Source of the DNA: an uncultured Collinsella sp.
GTDB lineage: Bacteria > Actinomycetota > Coriobacteriia > Coriobacteriales > Coriobacteriaceae
Direction: 5' to 3'
Length of the DNA stretch: 18,168 nucleotides
NCBI GenBank assembly: GCA_902463875.1
Contig: CABQHR010000014.1
Coordinates: 1-18,168 of the forward strand
Made by a program: the position numbers and the translations under genes. The notes beneath the pieces were generated by a model, which worked only from the letters and a program-made list of their open reading frames with translations, was not told the DNA's origin and did no database searches. Below, in pieces: positions 11,525 through 18,168 of the stretch (position 1 is the stretch's first letter; each line of letters starts with the position of its first letter).

Positions 11525-12628
11525 CTAGATGCGGACCGGCATGACCAGGTACAGGTAGTTGATCTTGTCGTAGGACTTGAAGATGCCCGCCTGCGAGTAG
11601 CTCTTGAGCTCCAGCGTGATCTCCTTCTCCTTGGACAGGGCATTGAGGCAGCCGAAGATGTAATGGTAGTTGAAGGCGATGGTACCCGACTCGCCCTCGG
11701 CCTCGACATCGATCGTCTCCTGCGCAAGGTCCTGGTCATTGGAAATGGAGGACAGGCCCATCTGACCGTTCTCGACATCGATCTCGAACTTGACGGCGGG
11801 GTTGGCGCTCGCGATAACGGCCACGCGCTTGAGGGCGGCGTTAAAGGCGGCGACGTCGATCTTGACGCTCGTCACGCACGAATCGGGGATGAGCTGCTTG
11901 TAGTTGGGGTACACGCCCTCGATACGACGCGACACGTAGGTGGTGTTGCCGGCCTCGAAGACGACCTGGGTGTCGGTAGCCCCGATCATGATGGTCGCCT
12001 GGCTGGCCATGATGTTCAGCGCGTCGTTAAAGGCGTCAGCCGGAACGTTGAGCTCAAAGGAGCCCTCGAGGGTCGAGGTCTCGACCTGCGTATCGCACAC
12101 GGCCAAGCGGAAGGAATCGGTCGCCACCAGGCGTACGGTGTTGTTCTCGACCTTCATGTGCACGCCGCCCAGGATGGGGCGAGCCTTGTCGGTCGAGGTG
12201 ACGCGCCACACGCGGCCGACCATTTCGGACAAGACATCGGTCGGCAGCTCCACGGCACTCTCGATGGCGTAGGCCGGAAACTCGGGGAAGTCATTGGCAT
12301 CGAGCGTGTTCAGCCTAAAAGAGCTCTTCTCGCAACCAATCAGCACCTGGCGCTCGGACAGCTCAAAGGTGACCGGGGCATCGGGGAGGGTCTTGGTGAT
12401 ATTGGAGAGCATCTTACAGGGGATAACCATCTCGCCCTCTTCTTCGACATGCGCCGCGATGCGATGACGGATCGAGATGGTGTAGTTAGAGGTCTGAAAT
12501 TCCAAGATGCCGTCTTGGGCCTTGACGAGCACGCCCGACAGGATGGGGAGGGTGGATGCCGAAGCGACACCCTTCATAACGACGCCGATGGCTTGTGTAA
12601 GCGAGCTCTGGCTGACGGTGAACTTCAT
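11525..12628 (-). CDS. dnaN: DNA polymerase III beta subunit (sliding clamp)
   Basis: DnaN forms the ring that holds the replicative polymerase on DNA. The 367-residue protein has the three repeated clamp domains, begins MKFTVSQSSLTQAI and ends with the conserved YLVMPVRI segment near the peptide-binding pocket. The ATG has AAAGG about 11 bases upstream. It is followed closely by recF and dciA, forming one operon that ends at the terminator at 9803-9831. Its leader is the AT-rich origin element, so transcription into dnaN crosses the unwinding site. Confidence 0.97.
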   Translation of the reverse strand: MKFTVSQSSLTQAIGVVMKGVASASTLPILSGVLVKAQDGILEFQTSNYTISIRHRIAAHVEEEGEMVIPCKMLSNITKTLPDAPVTFELSERQVLIGCEKSSFRLNTLDANDFPEFPAYAIESAVELPTDVLSEMVGRVWRVTSTDKARPILGGVHMKVENNTVRLVATDSFRLAVCDTQVETSTLEGSFELNVPADAFNDALNIMASQATIMIGATDTQVVFEAGNTTYVSRRIEGVYPNYKQLIPDSCVTSVKIDVAAFNAALKRVAVIASANPAVKFEIDVENGQMGLSSISNDQDLAQETIDVEAEGESGTIAFNYHYIFGCLNALSKEKEITLELKSYSQAGIFKSYDKINYLYLVMPVRI

Positions 12629-12640
12629 CTTTTAATACCT

Positions 12641-12696
12641 TTCTATAGATATAAATATCTTAATAATAGTAATAGCACTGACGAAACTGTTGATTA
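12641..12696. other. oriC: Origin unwinding element with DnaA-trio
   Basis: The plus strand reads TAATAATAGTAATAG at 12661-12675, five triplets matching the DnaA-trio motif 3'-[G/A]AT-5'. A 12-base more GC-rich link (12676-12687) joins it to TGTTGATTA (12688-12696), an inverted DnaA-box-like 9-mer. On the other side is an AT-rich stretch at 12641-12660. The order box, GC link, trio, AT-rich DNA, next to dnaN, is the arrangement described for the B. subtilis basal unwinding site. Confidence 0.75.
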
Positions 12697-12743
12697 CTCC
12701 CAAAGACGCAGGTCAGACCCAGAAAGAGAATCGACAGCAACCT

Positions 12744-12851
12744 GTGTGCAACAGGGGTGGTTTTCCACGTTCAAAACCTGCGCAAAACTTTTCATCACCG
12801 CGGGTTGGGTTTTAGACACCTTATGCCCGTGGTTTCGACAAGTTTTCAACA
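12744..12851. other. oriC: DnaA-box cluster between dnaA and dnaN
   Basis: Box-like 9-mers include TTTTCCACG (12761-12769), TTTTCATCA (12789-12797), GTTTCGACA (12832-12840) and TTTTCAACA (12843-12851), with TGTGCAACA at 12744. All resemble the consensus TTATCCACA with two or more changes. The last two sit side by side just past the dnaA stop. Inverted AGACACC/GGTGTCT arms (12814-12820, 12852-12858) enclose them. Confidence 0.6.
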
Positions 12852-12866
12852 GGTGTCTCTATTTCC

Positions 12867-14591
12867 CTACGAGCGCAATGTAATTTTATCGCGCAGCGAC
12901 TTGAGGTCTTCGGTGACGGTGCGGTCTTCCTGGATCATCTTCTGGACCTTTTTGTAACTCGTGCTGACGGTCGAGTGGTTGCGGTTGCCAAATTCGGCGC
13001 CCACCGCCGTGGTCGTCATCTCGCACATCTCGATGGCCAGATAGATGGCAATATGGCGTGCTTTGGCGATATTGGCGTTGCGACGCGGGCCGATGAGCTC
13101 CTCGTGCGTTACACCGTACTGCTCTTCGATGACGGACTGAACCGTCTGGACGTTGATCTTTTTGGCCGATGTGTCGAAGTACTGGCTGGCGATGGCGTCG
13201 ATATCGTCAAAGGTGAGCTCCCCGCCCTCGCGCTCGCGGTCGCCCGCCTCGCCGGCGCAGCGCTCGCAAAAGCTCTCGAGTTCGCGGATGTTGGTGCCCG
13301 AGACCTCGGCCATGTGTTTAAAGTGCTCGTCGGTCAGGTGCCCGCTGTCGCCCCCATAGGCCGCCAGCAGCGAGTCGTCGTCTGCCTCGGGAGCGGCGAC
13401 GATGGTGTTCTCGTAATAGCGCTGCAAGATCTTGTATTTCATCTCGTAGCTGGGCTCTGCGACCAGGCAGAGCATGCCGGCGTTGAAGCGGCTGGTCAGA
13501 CGCTCGTCCATACTCAGGTCCTTGGGGGCGCGGTCTGCCGCGATGACGACCTTCTTGTTGTTGCGGATGAACTCGTCCATGAGCTGGAAAAAGTAGTCCA
13601 CGCTCGCGCGCTTGCCGATGATGTTTTGGATGTCATCGATGATGAGCACGTCCACGCCGTGGTACGCCTGCATGATGGGGGCGTTGCTCTTCTTTTGGCG
13701 GTCGAACTCGGTCATCAGGTCGTCCAGATATGCCTGAGAGTTGGCATACTTGACCTTGATCTCGGGCGACTTCTCGGCGAGCTCGTTTTTGATGGCAAGC
13801 AGCAGGTGCGTCTTGCCCAGGCCCGATTTGCCGTAGATGAACAGTGATGTGCACGTGCCGCGCTCGTCCGCGAGGGCGGCAAACTTGAGTGCCGAGCGAT
13901 AGGCATGGCTGTTCTCGGGGCCGTAGACAAAGTTCTCAAAGGTGAATTTTGAGTTCGCGGCGAGCGGGGCTCCATCCGTATTCTGCTCGGCCGGTACGGT
14001 CGGTGCTGGCATGGGTGAAGCGGGGGTCGCAGCTTGCGTGGACTTAGTCGGCGCTCCGCCCTTCATCTGGTTCATCATGCGACGAAAATCATCGGCCGAG
14101 AGCGTGTTCTTGATTGCAATGCCCGAATCCGCGCCCGCCGCTGCGTCGTGAGCGATGGGCATGTGCGTGACGGGTGCGTTCGTTGACGTCGCCGCCGCGG
14201 TCGGCAACGGTGCCATGGTTTCACGGGAAACATCGCTGTGCTGGTGCTCGATTGTCGGCACGTCGCCTGCGGAGGCCGGCACCGCCGGGGAAGCAGCGGG
14301 AGCCGTGGCGGGCGCCGTCGCGGCAGCAGATTCGGCCGTTGCGCCTTGCGGTGCCACGATGTCGAGCGCGATCGGAGCAAAGGCGATTTCTTCCAGATAG
14401 GCCTCAATAGTCGGCTGATGCTTTTTGAGCTGCGCGATGGCAAAGCGCGAGGGGGCCTCGATCGTGAGCGTATCTTCGGTCAGGCTTATGGCGCGCGATT
14501 GCCCCAGCATGTTGATGAGGCGTGCATCTTGGCCGTCGCGCTGGCAAAAGGCGATGGCATCCCCAAGGATGATGCTTGCTTCCTCGTCCAC
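12867..14591 (-). CDS. dnaA: Replication initiator DnaA
   Basis: DnaA binds oriC boxes and opens the origin. Domain I is divergent (residues 1-80); domain II is a long Ala/Pro/Thr-rich linker (about 81-210), which explains the 574-residue length. The AAA+ domain has Walker A GKSGLGKT at 254-261, Walker B DVLIIDD at 314-320 and the arginine-finger region SRF at 367-369. Domain IV has RRNANIAKARHIAIYLA and FGNRNHSTV (534-542). The usual motif there is GGRDHTTV, so N536 and N538 replace Gly and Asp. The start is GTG with GGGAG six bases upstream. The unknown ATPase gene ends 15 bases before it, so the two are probably co-transcribed. Confidence 0.97.
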   Translation of the reverse strand: MDEEASIILGDAIAFCQRDGQDARLINMLGQSRAISLTEDTLTIEAPSRFAIAQLKKHQPTIEAYLEEIAFAPIALDIVAPQGATAESAAATAPATAPAASPAVPASAGDVPTIEHQHSDVSRETMAPLPTAAATSTNAPVTHMPIAHDAAAGADSGIAIKNTLSADDFRRMMNQMKGGAPTKSTQAATPASPMPAPTVPAEQNTDGAPLAANSKFTFENFVYGPENSHAYRSALKFAALADERGTCTSLFIYGKSGLGKTHLLLAIKNELAEKSPEIKVKYANSQAYLDDLMTEFDRQKKSNAPIMQAYHGVDVLIIDDIQNIIGKRASVDYFFQLMDEFIRNNKKVVIAADRAPKDLSMDERLTSRFNAGMLCLVAEPSYEMKYKILQRYYENTIVAAPEADDDSLLAAYGGDSGHLTDEHFKHMAEVSGTNIRELESFCERCAGEAGDREREGGELTFDDIDAIASQYFDTSAKKINVQTVQSVIEEQYGVTHEELIGPRRNANIAKARHIAIYLAIEMCEMTTTAVGAEFGNRNHSTVSTSYKKVQKMIQEDRTVTEDLKSLRDKITLRS

Positions 14592-14606
14592 TGTCTCTCC
14601 CGTTCT

Positions 14607-15959
14607 TTAGCTCTGAGCTCGCACGCGAGCGGCGCCGAGTTCGGTCAGATGGTATTTCTGGCCATGCTTGATGACCAAGCCGGCCTGCGCCAAGTCATTG
14701 AGCGTGCGTGACCAAGTGGGGGCCGAGTTTCCAAACGCCCTCGCCAGATCGGTTGCACCGCACGCTTGATTTTGCGCCAGATAGCCCAGCGCGGCGTTGC
14801 CGCGATCGCTTACGAACACGTCCGGTTGTGGCAACGCATACTGATTTGCTGCATTAGGATACATCATTTGAGCTGCTGGTTGTTGAGAACTCTGCATCGG
14901 CGGCATTTGCTGTTGAAAACTTTGAGGCCACTGTTGGTAAGGCTGCGGAGTCATCTGCTGGGCCCAGGGGTTGTACTGCTGCTGCGGCATCTGCTGGTAC
15001 GGCTGCTGATATCCCTGCTGGTACTGCTGCGGGAACTGCTGGCCATACCCCAGTGGCGGCATCTGCTGATATGGATATCCCTGTTGGTACGGCTGATATC
15101 CCATTTGCTGGCCACCCGGTGCCCCCGTCGCCTGCTGCATTGCTGCTGCATCCTGATCCGCCAGCGGCATGGCCTCTGGCACGTTTGGCGGCATCGACAT
15201 CGACGCCGCCTGGGACTCTTGTGTAGGAAGCATTCCGGGCTGCTGCATCTGTCCCACGCGGGGCTGCATCTGTTGCGTTGCCATGGGCTGCTGCGCAAAA
15301 GCTCCCGGCAGGGGATATGCGGGCTGCTCCGTCTCGGGCCGCACGGCAGCACCGCGCCCGCCGGCGCGTTCGATTTCCTGCACGCGTTTAGGATCCAGGC
15401 TTACCGTAACCACGGTGCCGTTGCCCATGTTGTCCTCGATGGACACGGCCCCGCCGGCGTTTTCCAAATACTCCTGCACCATGGGAAACCCTGCTCCGGT
15501 TCCACGGATGTAGCGCTTCATCTTGCTGTTTGCGCTGGTAACGCCAAAGTCGAAAGCGCGCTCCTTGTCGTCGATGCCGGGCCCCTGATCGGCAAATCGG
15601 ATGGTGTCTCCGCCGTCCAGAATCGAGATGATGGGCTCGGCAAAGTGTGCGTGGATAAAGTTTTCGACAATCTCGCGGATGACCATGAGCGAGATATGGC
15701 CACCTTGTTCTTTCATGCACTGGTAGACGGTGTTGGTCGTCTCTTCCAAATACGTGCGGACATCTTGCGGATCAATGACGATCACACGCGGTGTCGACAG
15801 CATGTCGTCATAGACGGCGATGCGCGCGGCGTACATGGCTTTTGGCGCCTGCGTGGTCGTCTGCTCGCCTTCCTCACGCTCTTCGCGCACGCCGGTGATG
15901 TGCTCGTTGTCGGGTGCCGGGTCTCCGGAATCGACCATGGTGTAAAAGTCGTCAGACAT
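14607..15959 (-). CDS. GHKL-ATPase, Q/P/Y/M-rich linker and winged-helix protein of unknown role
   Basis: No named gene is recognised. Residues about 85-190 form a GHKL (HATPase) ATP-binding domain: N box REIVEN (E96, N100), G1 box DQGPG at 124-128, G2 box GTGAG at 153-157 and GNGT at 179-182. No phospho-accepting histidine domain, sensor or membrane segment precedes it, so it is not a classic histidine kinase; anti-sigma-type kinases are the closest simple layout. Residues about 210-378 are low-complexity, very rich in Gln, Pro, Tyr and Met. Residues about 385-450 look like a winged helix-turn-helix (ATDLARAF...TWSRTLNDLAQAGLV). The gene lies between the origin boxes and dnaA, 15 bp before dnaA, so a role in initiation or its control is inferred from position. 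Confidence 0.85.
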   Translation of the reverse strand: MSDDFYTMVDSGDPAPDNEHITGVREEREEGEQTTTQAPKAMYAARIAVYDDMLSTPRVIVIDPQDVRTYLEETTNTVYQCMKEQGGHISLMVIREIVENFIHAHFAEPIISILDGGDTIRFADQGPGIDDKERAFDFGVTSANSKMKRYIRGTGAGFPMVQEYLENAGGAVSIEDNMGNGTVVTVSLDPKRVQEIERAGGRGAAVRPETEQPAYPLPGAFAQQPMATQQMQPRVGQMQQPGMLPTQESQAASMSMPPNVPEAMPLADQDAAAMQQATGAPGGQQMGYQPYQQGYPYQQMPPLGYGQQFPQQYQQGYQQPYQQMPQQQYNPWAQQMTPQPYQQWPQSFQQQMPPMQSSQQPAAQMMYPNAANQYALPQPDVFVSDRGNAALGYLAQNQACGATDLARAFGNSAPTWSRTLNDLAQAGLVIKHGQKYHLTELGAARVRAQS

Positions 15960-15971
15960 GCCGCTCGCAAT

Positions 15972-16127
15972 CTTTCAAAAGGTTTCGAACAAATAGTAGC
16001 TCACCGTGCAATGTTTCTCATCTTTCGACAACTTTTCAAAACCTGTTGAAAACTTTGGAAAACGGACGAAAAGTTCTCAACATTGCCAACATGACCTGTT
16101 GAAAACTCGATGAAATATCGTGAAAAG
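15972..16127. other. oriC: DnaA-box cluster between the ATPase gene and rpmH
   Basis: TTTTCAACA occurs exactly twice on the minus strand (16044-16052 and 16097-16105). Near matches include TTTTCAAAA (16033-16041), TTCTCAACA (16074-16082), CTTTCGACA (16022-16030) and CTTTCAAAA (15972-15980). The density is far above that of the flanking genes. The cluster lies in the leader of the ATPase-dnaA operon, so DnaA could both act at the origin and repress its own operon here. I see no firm promoter for that operon. Confidence 0.65.
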
Positions 16128-16202
16128 TTGCCATGCACCGCTAAATCGAGCTCGGCTTATGGGGGAACCGTGTGAACTGCGCAACCTTTTACCTTTGATT
16201 TC

Positions 16203-16232
16203 TTGACATTTGAACATTGATTTCCCTACAAT
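16203..16232 (+). promoter_or_regulatory. Promoter of the rpmH operon
   Basis: TTGACA (16203-16208) and TACAAT (16227-16232) are 18 bases apart, close to the sigma-70 consensus. The predicted start near 16239 leaves a leader of about 65 bases before rpmH. Confidence 0.85.
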
Positions 16233-16304
16233 CTTCAAGCTCACGTGTCTATATCTGCGTCCGCGTCCCCGCGGACACTCGAAATGCAGCAGGAGGAACT
16301 TAAG

Positions 16305-16439
16305 ATGAAGCGTACGTATCAGCCTAATAAGCGTAAGCGTGCCAAGACCCATGGCTTCCGTGCCCGTATGGCCACCAAGGGTGGTCGTGCCGTGCTCGCC
16401 CGTCGTCGCGCCAAGGGCCGCAAGCGTCTCACTGTCTAG
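16305..16439 (+). CDS. rpmH: 50S ribosomal protein L34
   Basis: L34 is a small basic protein of the large ribosomal subunit. The 44 residues begin [20 protein letters not shown] and end RKRLTV, which is typical. The start at 16305 has AGGAGG eight bases upstream; an in-frame ATG at 16245 would add 20 unrelated residues and is rejected. It is first in the rpmH-rnpA-yidD-yidC-khpB operon and diverges from the dnaA side across the origin. Confidence 0.98.
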   Translation: MKRTYQPNKRKRAKTHGFRARMATKGGRAVLARRRAKGRKRLTV

Positions 16440-16459
16440 CAGCGATACACACATCTCGC

Positions 16460-16798
16460 ATGAAGACTATTAAGTCTCGGCAAGATTTCGAGCATGTGTT
16501 CAGTCAGGGGCGTCGTTTCAATCACCCTCTGATTCGAATGACCATATGTGAATCGGTTGGCGAAGGCGACTCCGGAAGGGTCGCCTTCGTTGGTGCTAAA
16601 CGGCTCGGTTGTGCGGTCGTGCGCAACCGTTCTAAGCGTGTGATGCGCGAGGCCGCCCGCAGCTGCGGATTTCCCGTTGCGGGTTATGACATCATCTTGT
16701 TCGCAACTCCCAAGACGAGGGTTTCCTCGCCGCAGGAGATGGACAAGGCGTTGCGTTCGCTTATGAAACGCGCCGGCGTTGCCGGGGAGGAGCGATGA
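16460..16798 (+). CDS. rnpA: Ribonuclease P protein component
   Basis: RnpA binds the RNase P RNA and helps recognise the 5' leader of pre-tRNAs. The conserved RNR segment is RNRSKRVMRE at residues 55-64, preceded by the usual FVGAKRLGCAVVRN strand. The 112-residue length is normal. It starts 20 bases after rpmH with no good ribosome-binding site, so it is probably translated weakly or by coupling. The stop overlaps the yidD start (ATGA). A perfect 10-bp inverted repeat lies inside the gene at 16561-16589. Confidence 0.96.
   Translation: MKTIKSRQDFEHVFSQGRRFNHPLIRMTICESVGEGDSGRVAFVGAKRLGCAVVRNRSKRVMREAARSCGFPVAGYDIILFATPKTRVSSPQEMDKALRSLMKRAGVAGEER
16561..16589 (+). repeat. Intragenic hairpin in rnpA
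   Basis: CGAAGGCGAC (16561-16570) and GTCGCCTTCG (16580-16589) are perfect inverted arms around a 9-base loop. They fall in a variable loop region of RnpA (residues GEGDSGRVAF), so protein conservation alone does not demand them. Confidence 0.6.
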
Positions 16799-17019
16799 GC
16801 AATCACGTCTTGCGGCGTGTTGCCATCGCTCCTATTCGCATATATCAACAGGTTATTTCGCCCTTATTGCCTGACGCCTGCATTTATTACCCAACGTGCT
16901 CGCAATACGCCGTCCAGGCGATTGAGAAGTACGGTGTTTTGAGAGGCTGCTGGCTTGCCGTGAGGCGCATCGCTCGCTGCAATCCCCTGCACGTCGGCGG
17001 TTATGACCCTGTGCCCTAG
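16795..17019 (+). CDS. yidD: Membrane protein insertion efficiency factor YidD
   Basis: YidD is a small membrane-associated protein that helps YidC-dependent insertion. The family pattern is clear: YYPTCSQYAVQAIEKYG at residues 31-47 and RCNPLHVGGYDPVP at the end. The length of 74 residues is typical. It overlaps rnpA by 4 bases, and GGAGGAG precedes its ATG. It lies directly before yidC. Confidence 0.95.
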   Translation: MSNHVLRRVAIAPIRIYQQVISPLLPDACIYYPTCSQYAVQAIEKYGVLRGCWLAVRRIARCNPLHVGGYDPVP

Positions 17020-17048
17020 CGGGCACTCGCTATCGGAGGAAAACTTAC

Positions 17049-17819
17049 ATGTGGGATTGGATCGTTAACATCCTTTTTGAGCTGCTCAAGCTCATCCAGA
17101 CCTTTGCGGTCGACTGGGGCCTGTCCATCATCATCCTGGTGGTCATTATCCGTCTGCTGCTGACGCCGCTTATGCTCAAGTCGACCAAGTCGACGGCTCG
17201 CATGCAGGTGCTGCAGCCCAAGATGCTCGAGATCCAGGAGCGCTATGCCGACGATCCCCAGCGTCAGGCCGAGGAGATGCAGAAGTTCTACAGCGAGAAC
17301 AAGTTCAACCCTATGGCTGGTTGTCTGCCGCTGCTGATCCAGATGCCTATCCTGTGCGCCCTGTTCACCCTGCTGCGCAATCTGCCGCAGTACTTTAACG
17401 AGGGTACGTTCTCGTTCTATAACATCCTGCCCGACCTGACCACGACGCCGAGCGCCTCGTTTGCCGATGGCTTTATGGTTGCTCTGCCGGCGCTGATTTG
17501 CCTGCTTCTGTTCGCTGTCCTGACCCTGATTCCGCAGCTGTATATGTCGCGCAACCAGACTGGTCAGCAGGCTCAGAGCATGCGCATGATGGCCGTCGTC
17601 ATGACCGTCATGATGCTCTGGATGGGCTGGAGCCTGCCCGTCGGCGTTCTGCTGTACTACGACGTGTCTTCTGCCTGGCAGGTTATCCAGCAGATCTTCG
17701 TGACGCAGAAGGTTATCGACAAGGCCAAGGCCGAAGAGGAGGAGCGTCTTCAGAACGCCCCGCTGCAGGTTGAGGTTACGCGCCGCGAGAAGAAGCCGCG
17801 CCCGCACAAGAAGAAGTAG
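17049..17819 (+). CDS. yidC: Membrane protein insertase YidC/Oxa1 family
   Basis: YidC inserts proteins into the cytoplasmic membrane, alone or with Sec. Hydrophobic segments are at about 24-41, 92-110, 140-166 and 178-219. The key arginine in the hydrophilic groove is probably R35 in IIRLLLTP. The charged cytoplasmic loop (about 45-85) follows. No lipoprotein signal is seen at the N-terminus, unlike many Firmicutes forms. The tail is basic (RREKKPRPHKKK), as in forms that contact the ribosome. GGAGG lies about 9 bases before the ATG. Confidence 0.96.
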   Translation: MWDWIVNILFELLKLIQTFAVDWGLSIIILVVIIRLLLTPLMLKSTKSTARMQVLQPKMLEIQERYADDPQRQAEEMQKFYSENKFNPMAGCLPLLIQMPILCALFTLLRNLPQYFNEGTFSFYNILPDLTTTPSASFADGFMVALPALICLLLFAVLTLIPQLYMSRNQTGQQAQSMRMMAVVMTVMMLWMGWSLPVGVLLYYDVSSAWQVIQQIFVTQKVIDKAKAEEEERLQNAPLQVEVTRREKKPRPHKKK

Positions 17820-17863
17820 CGGGATATCAATCTTATTTAGGTACCTAACTTTTGGAGTACGTT

Positions 17864-18168
17864 ATGTCTGAAGAGATCATCGAGGATATGCTTGAGGAGG
17901 TTGCCCCGCAGGTCGCGGGCGATTATCCCGAGATTGCACAGCGCTACAAGGCCGGTGAAGAGCTGACCGACGAGGAGCTCGACACCATTGCCGATGTCGC
18001 GATTTCCATCCTGCGTTCCATCCTTTCGCACTTCGATGCCGCCAACTCTCCTATCGATGAGTATGAGGGCGACGAGGGTGAGCTGATTCTGGATGTAACG
18101 GCTCCCGACCTTGCTGTTCTCATTGGCCGTCATGGTCGCACCCTTGATGCCCTTCAGGTTATGTTCTC
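17864..18168 (+). CDS. khpB: RNA-binding protein KhpB/Jag, 3' end missing
   Basis: KhpB (Jag, EloR) carries KH and R3H RNA-binding domains and is usually encoded after yidC. The frame runs from ATG 17864 off the right edge, 101 complete codons. The KH signature is visible as VLIGRHGRTLDALQVMF at residues 85-101. The usual basic Jag_N domain is replaced by a short acidic helical N-terminus (EEIIEDMLEEVAPQ). GGAG lies about 7 bases before the ATG. The R3H domain would lie outside the window. Confidence 0.9.
   Translation, partial: MSEEIIEDMLEEVAPQVAGDYPEIAQRYKAGEELTDEELDTIADVAISILRSILSHFDAANSPIDEYEGDEGELILDVTAPDLAVLIGRHGRTLDALQVMF

Noticed and set aside
16245..16304. Longer rpmH with 20 extra N-terminal residues
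   Set aside because: The extra residues do not resemble L34, and the strong AGGAGG site fits the ATG at 16305.

Overview
The window looks like the replication-origin region of a fairly GC-rich Gram-positive bacterium. The best guess is class Coriobacteriia (Actinomycetota), possibly Collinsella. This is inferred from gene order, protein style and GTG starts; no search was run. The origin-linked block is rpmH-rnpA-yidD-yidC-khpB on the plus strand, diverging from dnaA-dnaN-recF-dciA-gyrB-gyrA on the minus strand. One gene of unknown role sits between the origin and dnaA.

Layout from left to right. Positions 1-48 hold the first codons of a minus-strand gene that leaves the window, followed by an AT-rich non-coding stretch with repeats. 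Next come typA and a three-gene minus-strand group: an unknown acidic protein, a small membrane protein and a BFN/DUF151 nuclease-domain protein. Positions 3981-4505 hold five tRNA genes (Ile-GAT x3, Ala-TGC x2) in an exact 224-bp tandem repeat, with no rRNA genes visible beside them. A nested inverted repeat and the gyrA terminator follow, then gyrA and gyrB, which are separated by a long hairpin. Then come dciA, recF and dnaN. A DnaA-trio unwinding element and DnaA boxes lie between dnaN and dnaA. Immediately upstream of dnaA is a 450-residue GHKL-ATPase protein with a Q/P/Y/M-rich middle and a C-terminal winged helix. A second DnaA-box cluster lies between that gene and rpmH.

How it works together: DnaA binds both box clusters and opens the AT-rich element beside dnaN. 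DciA helps deliver the helicase, DnaN is the sliding clamp, RecF handles gaps, and gyrase removes supercoils. On the other side, rpmH and rnpA serve the ribosome and RNase P, YidD and YidC serve membrane protein insertion, and KhpB binds RNA.

The most interesting points are the unknown ATPase/winged-helix gene 15 bp upstream of dnaA, and a recurrent DnaA-box variant (TTTTCAACA) paired with a DnaA whose DNA-binding residues differ from the usual ones. The tandem tRNA array and several undescribed hairpin elements between genes also stand out.
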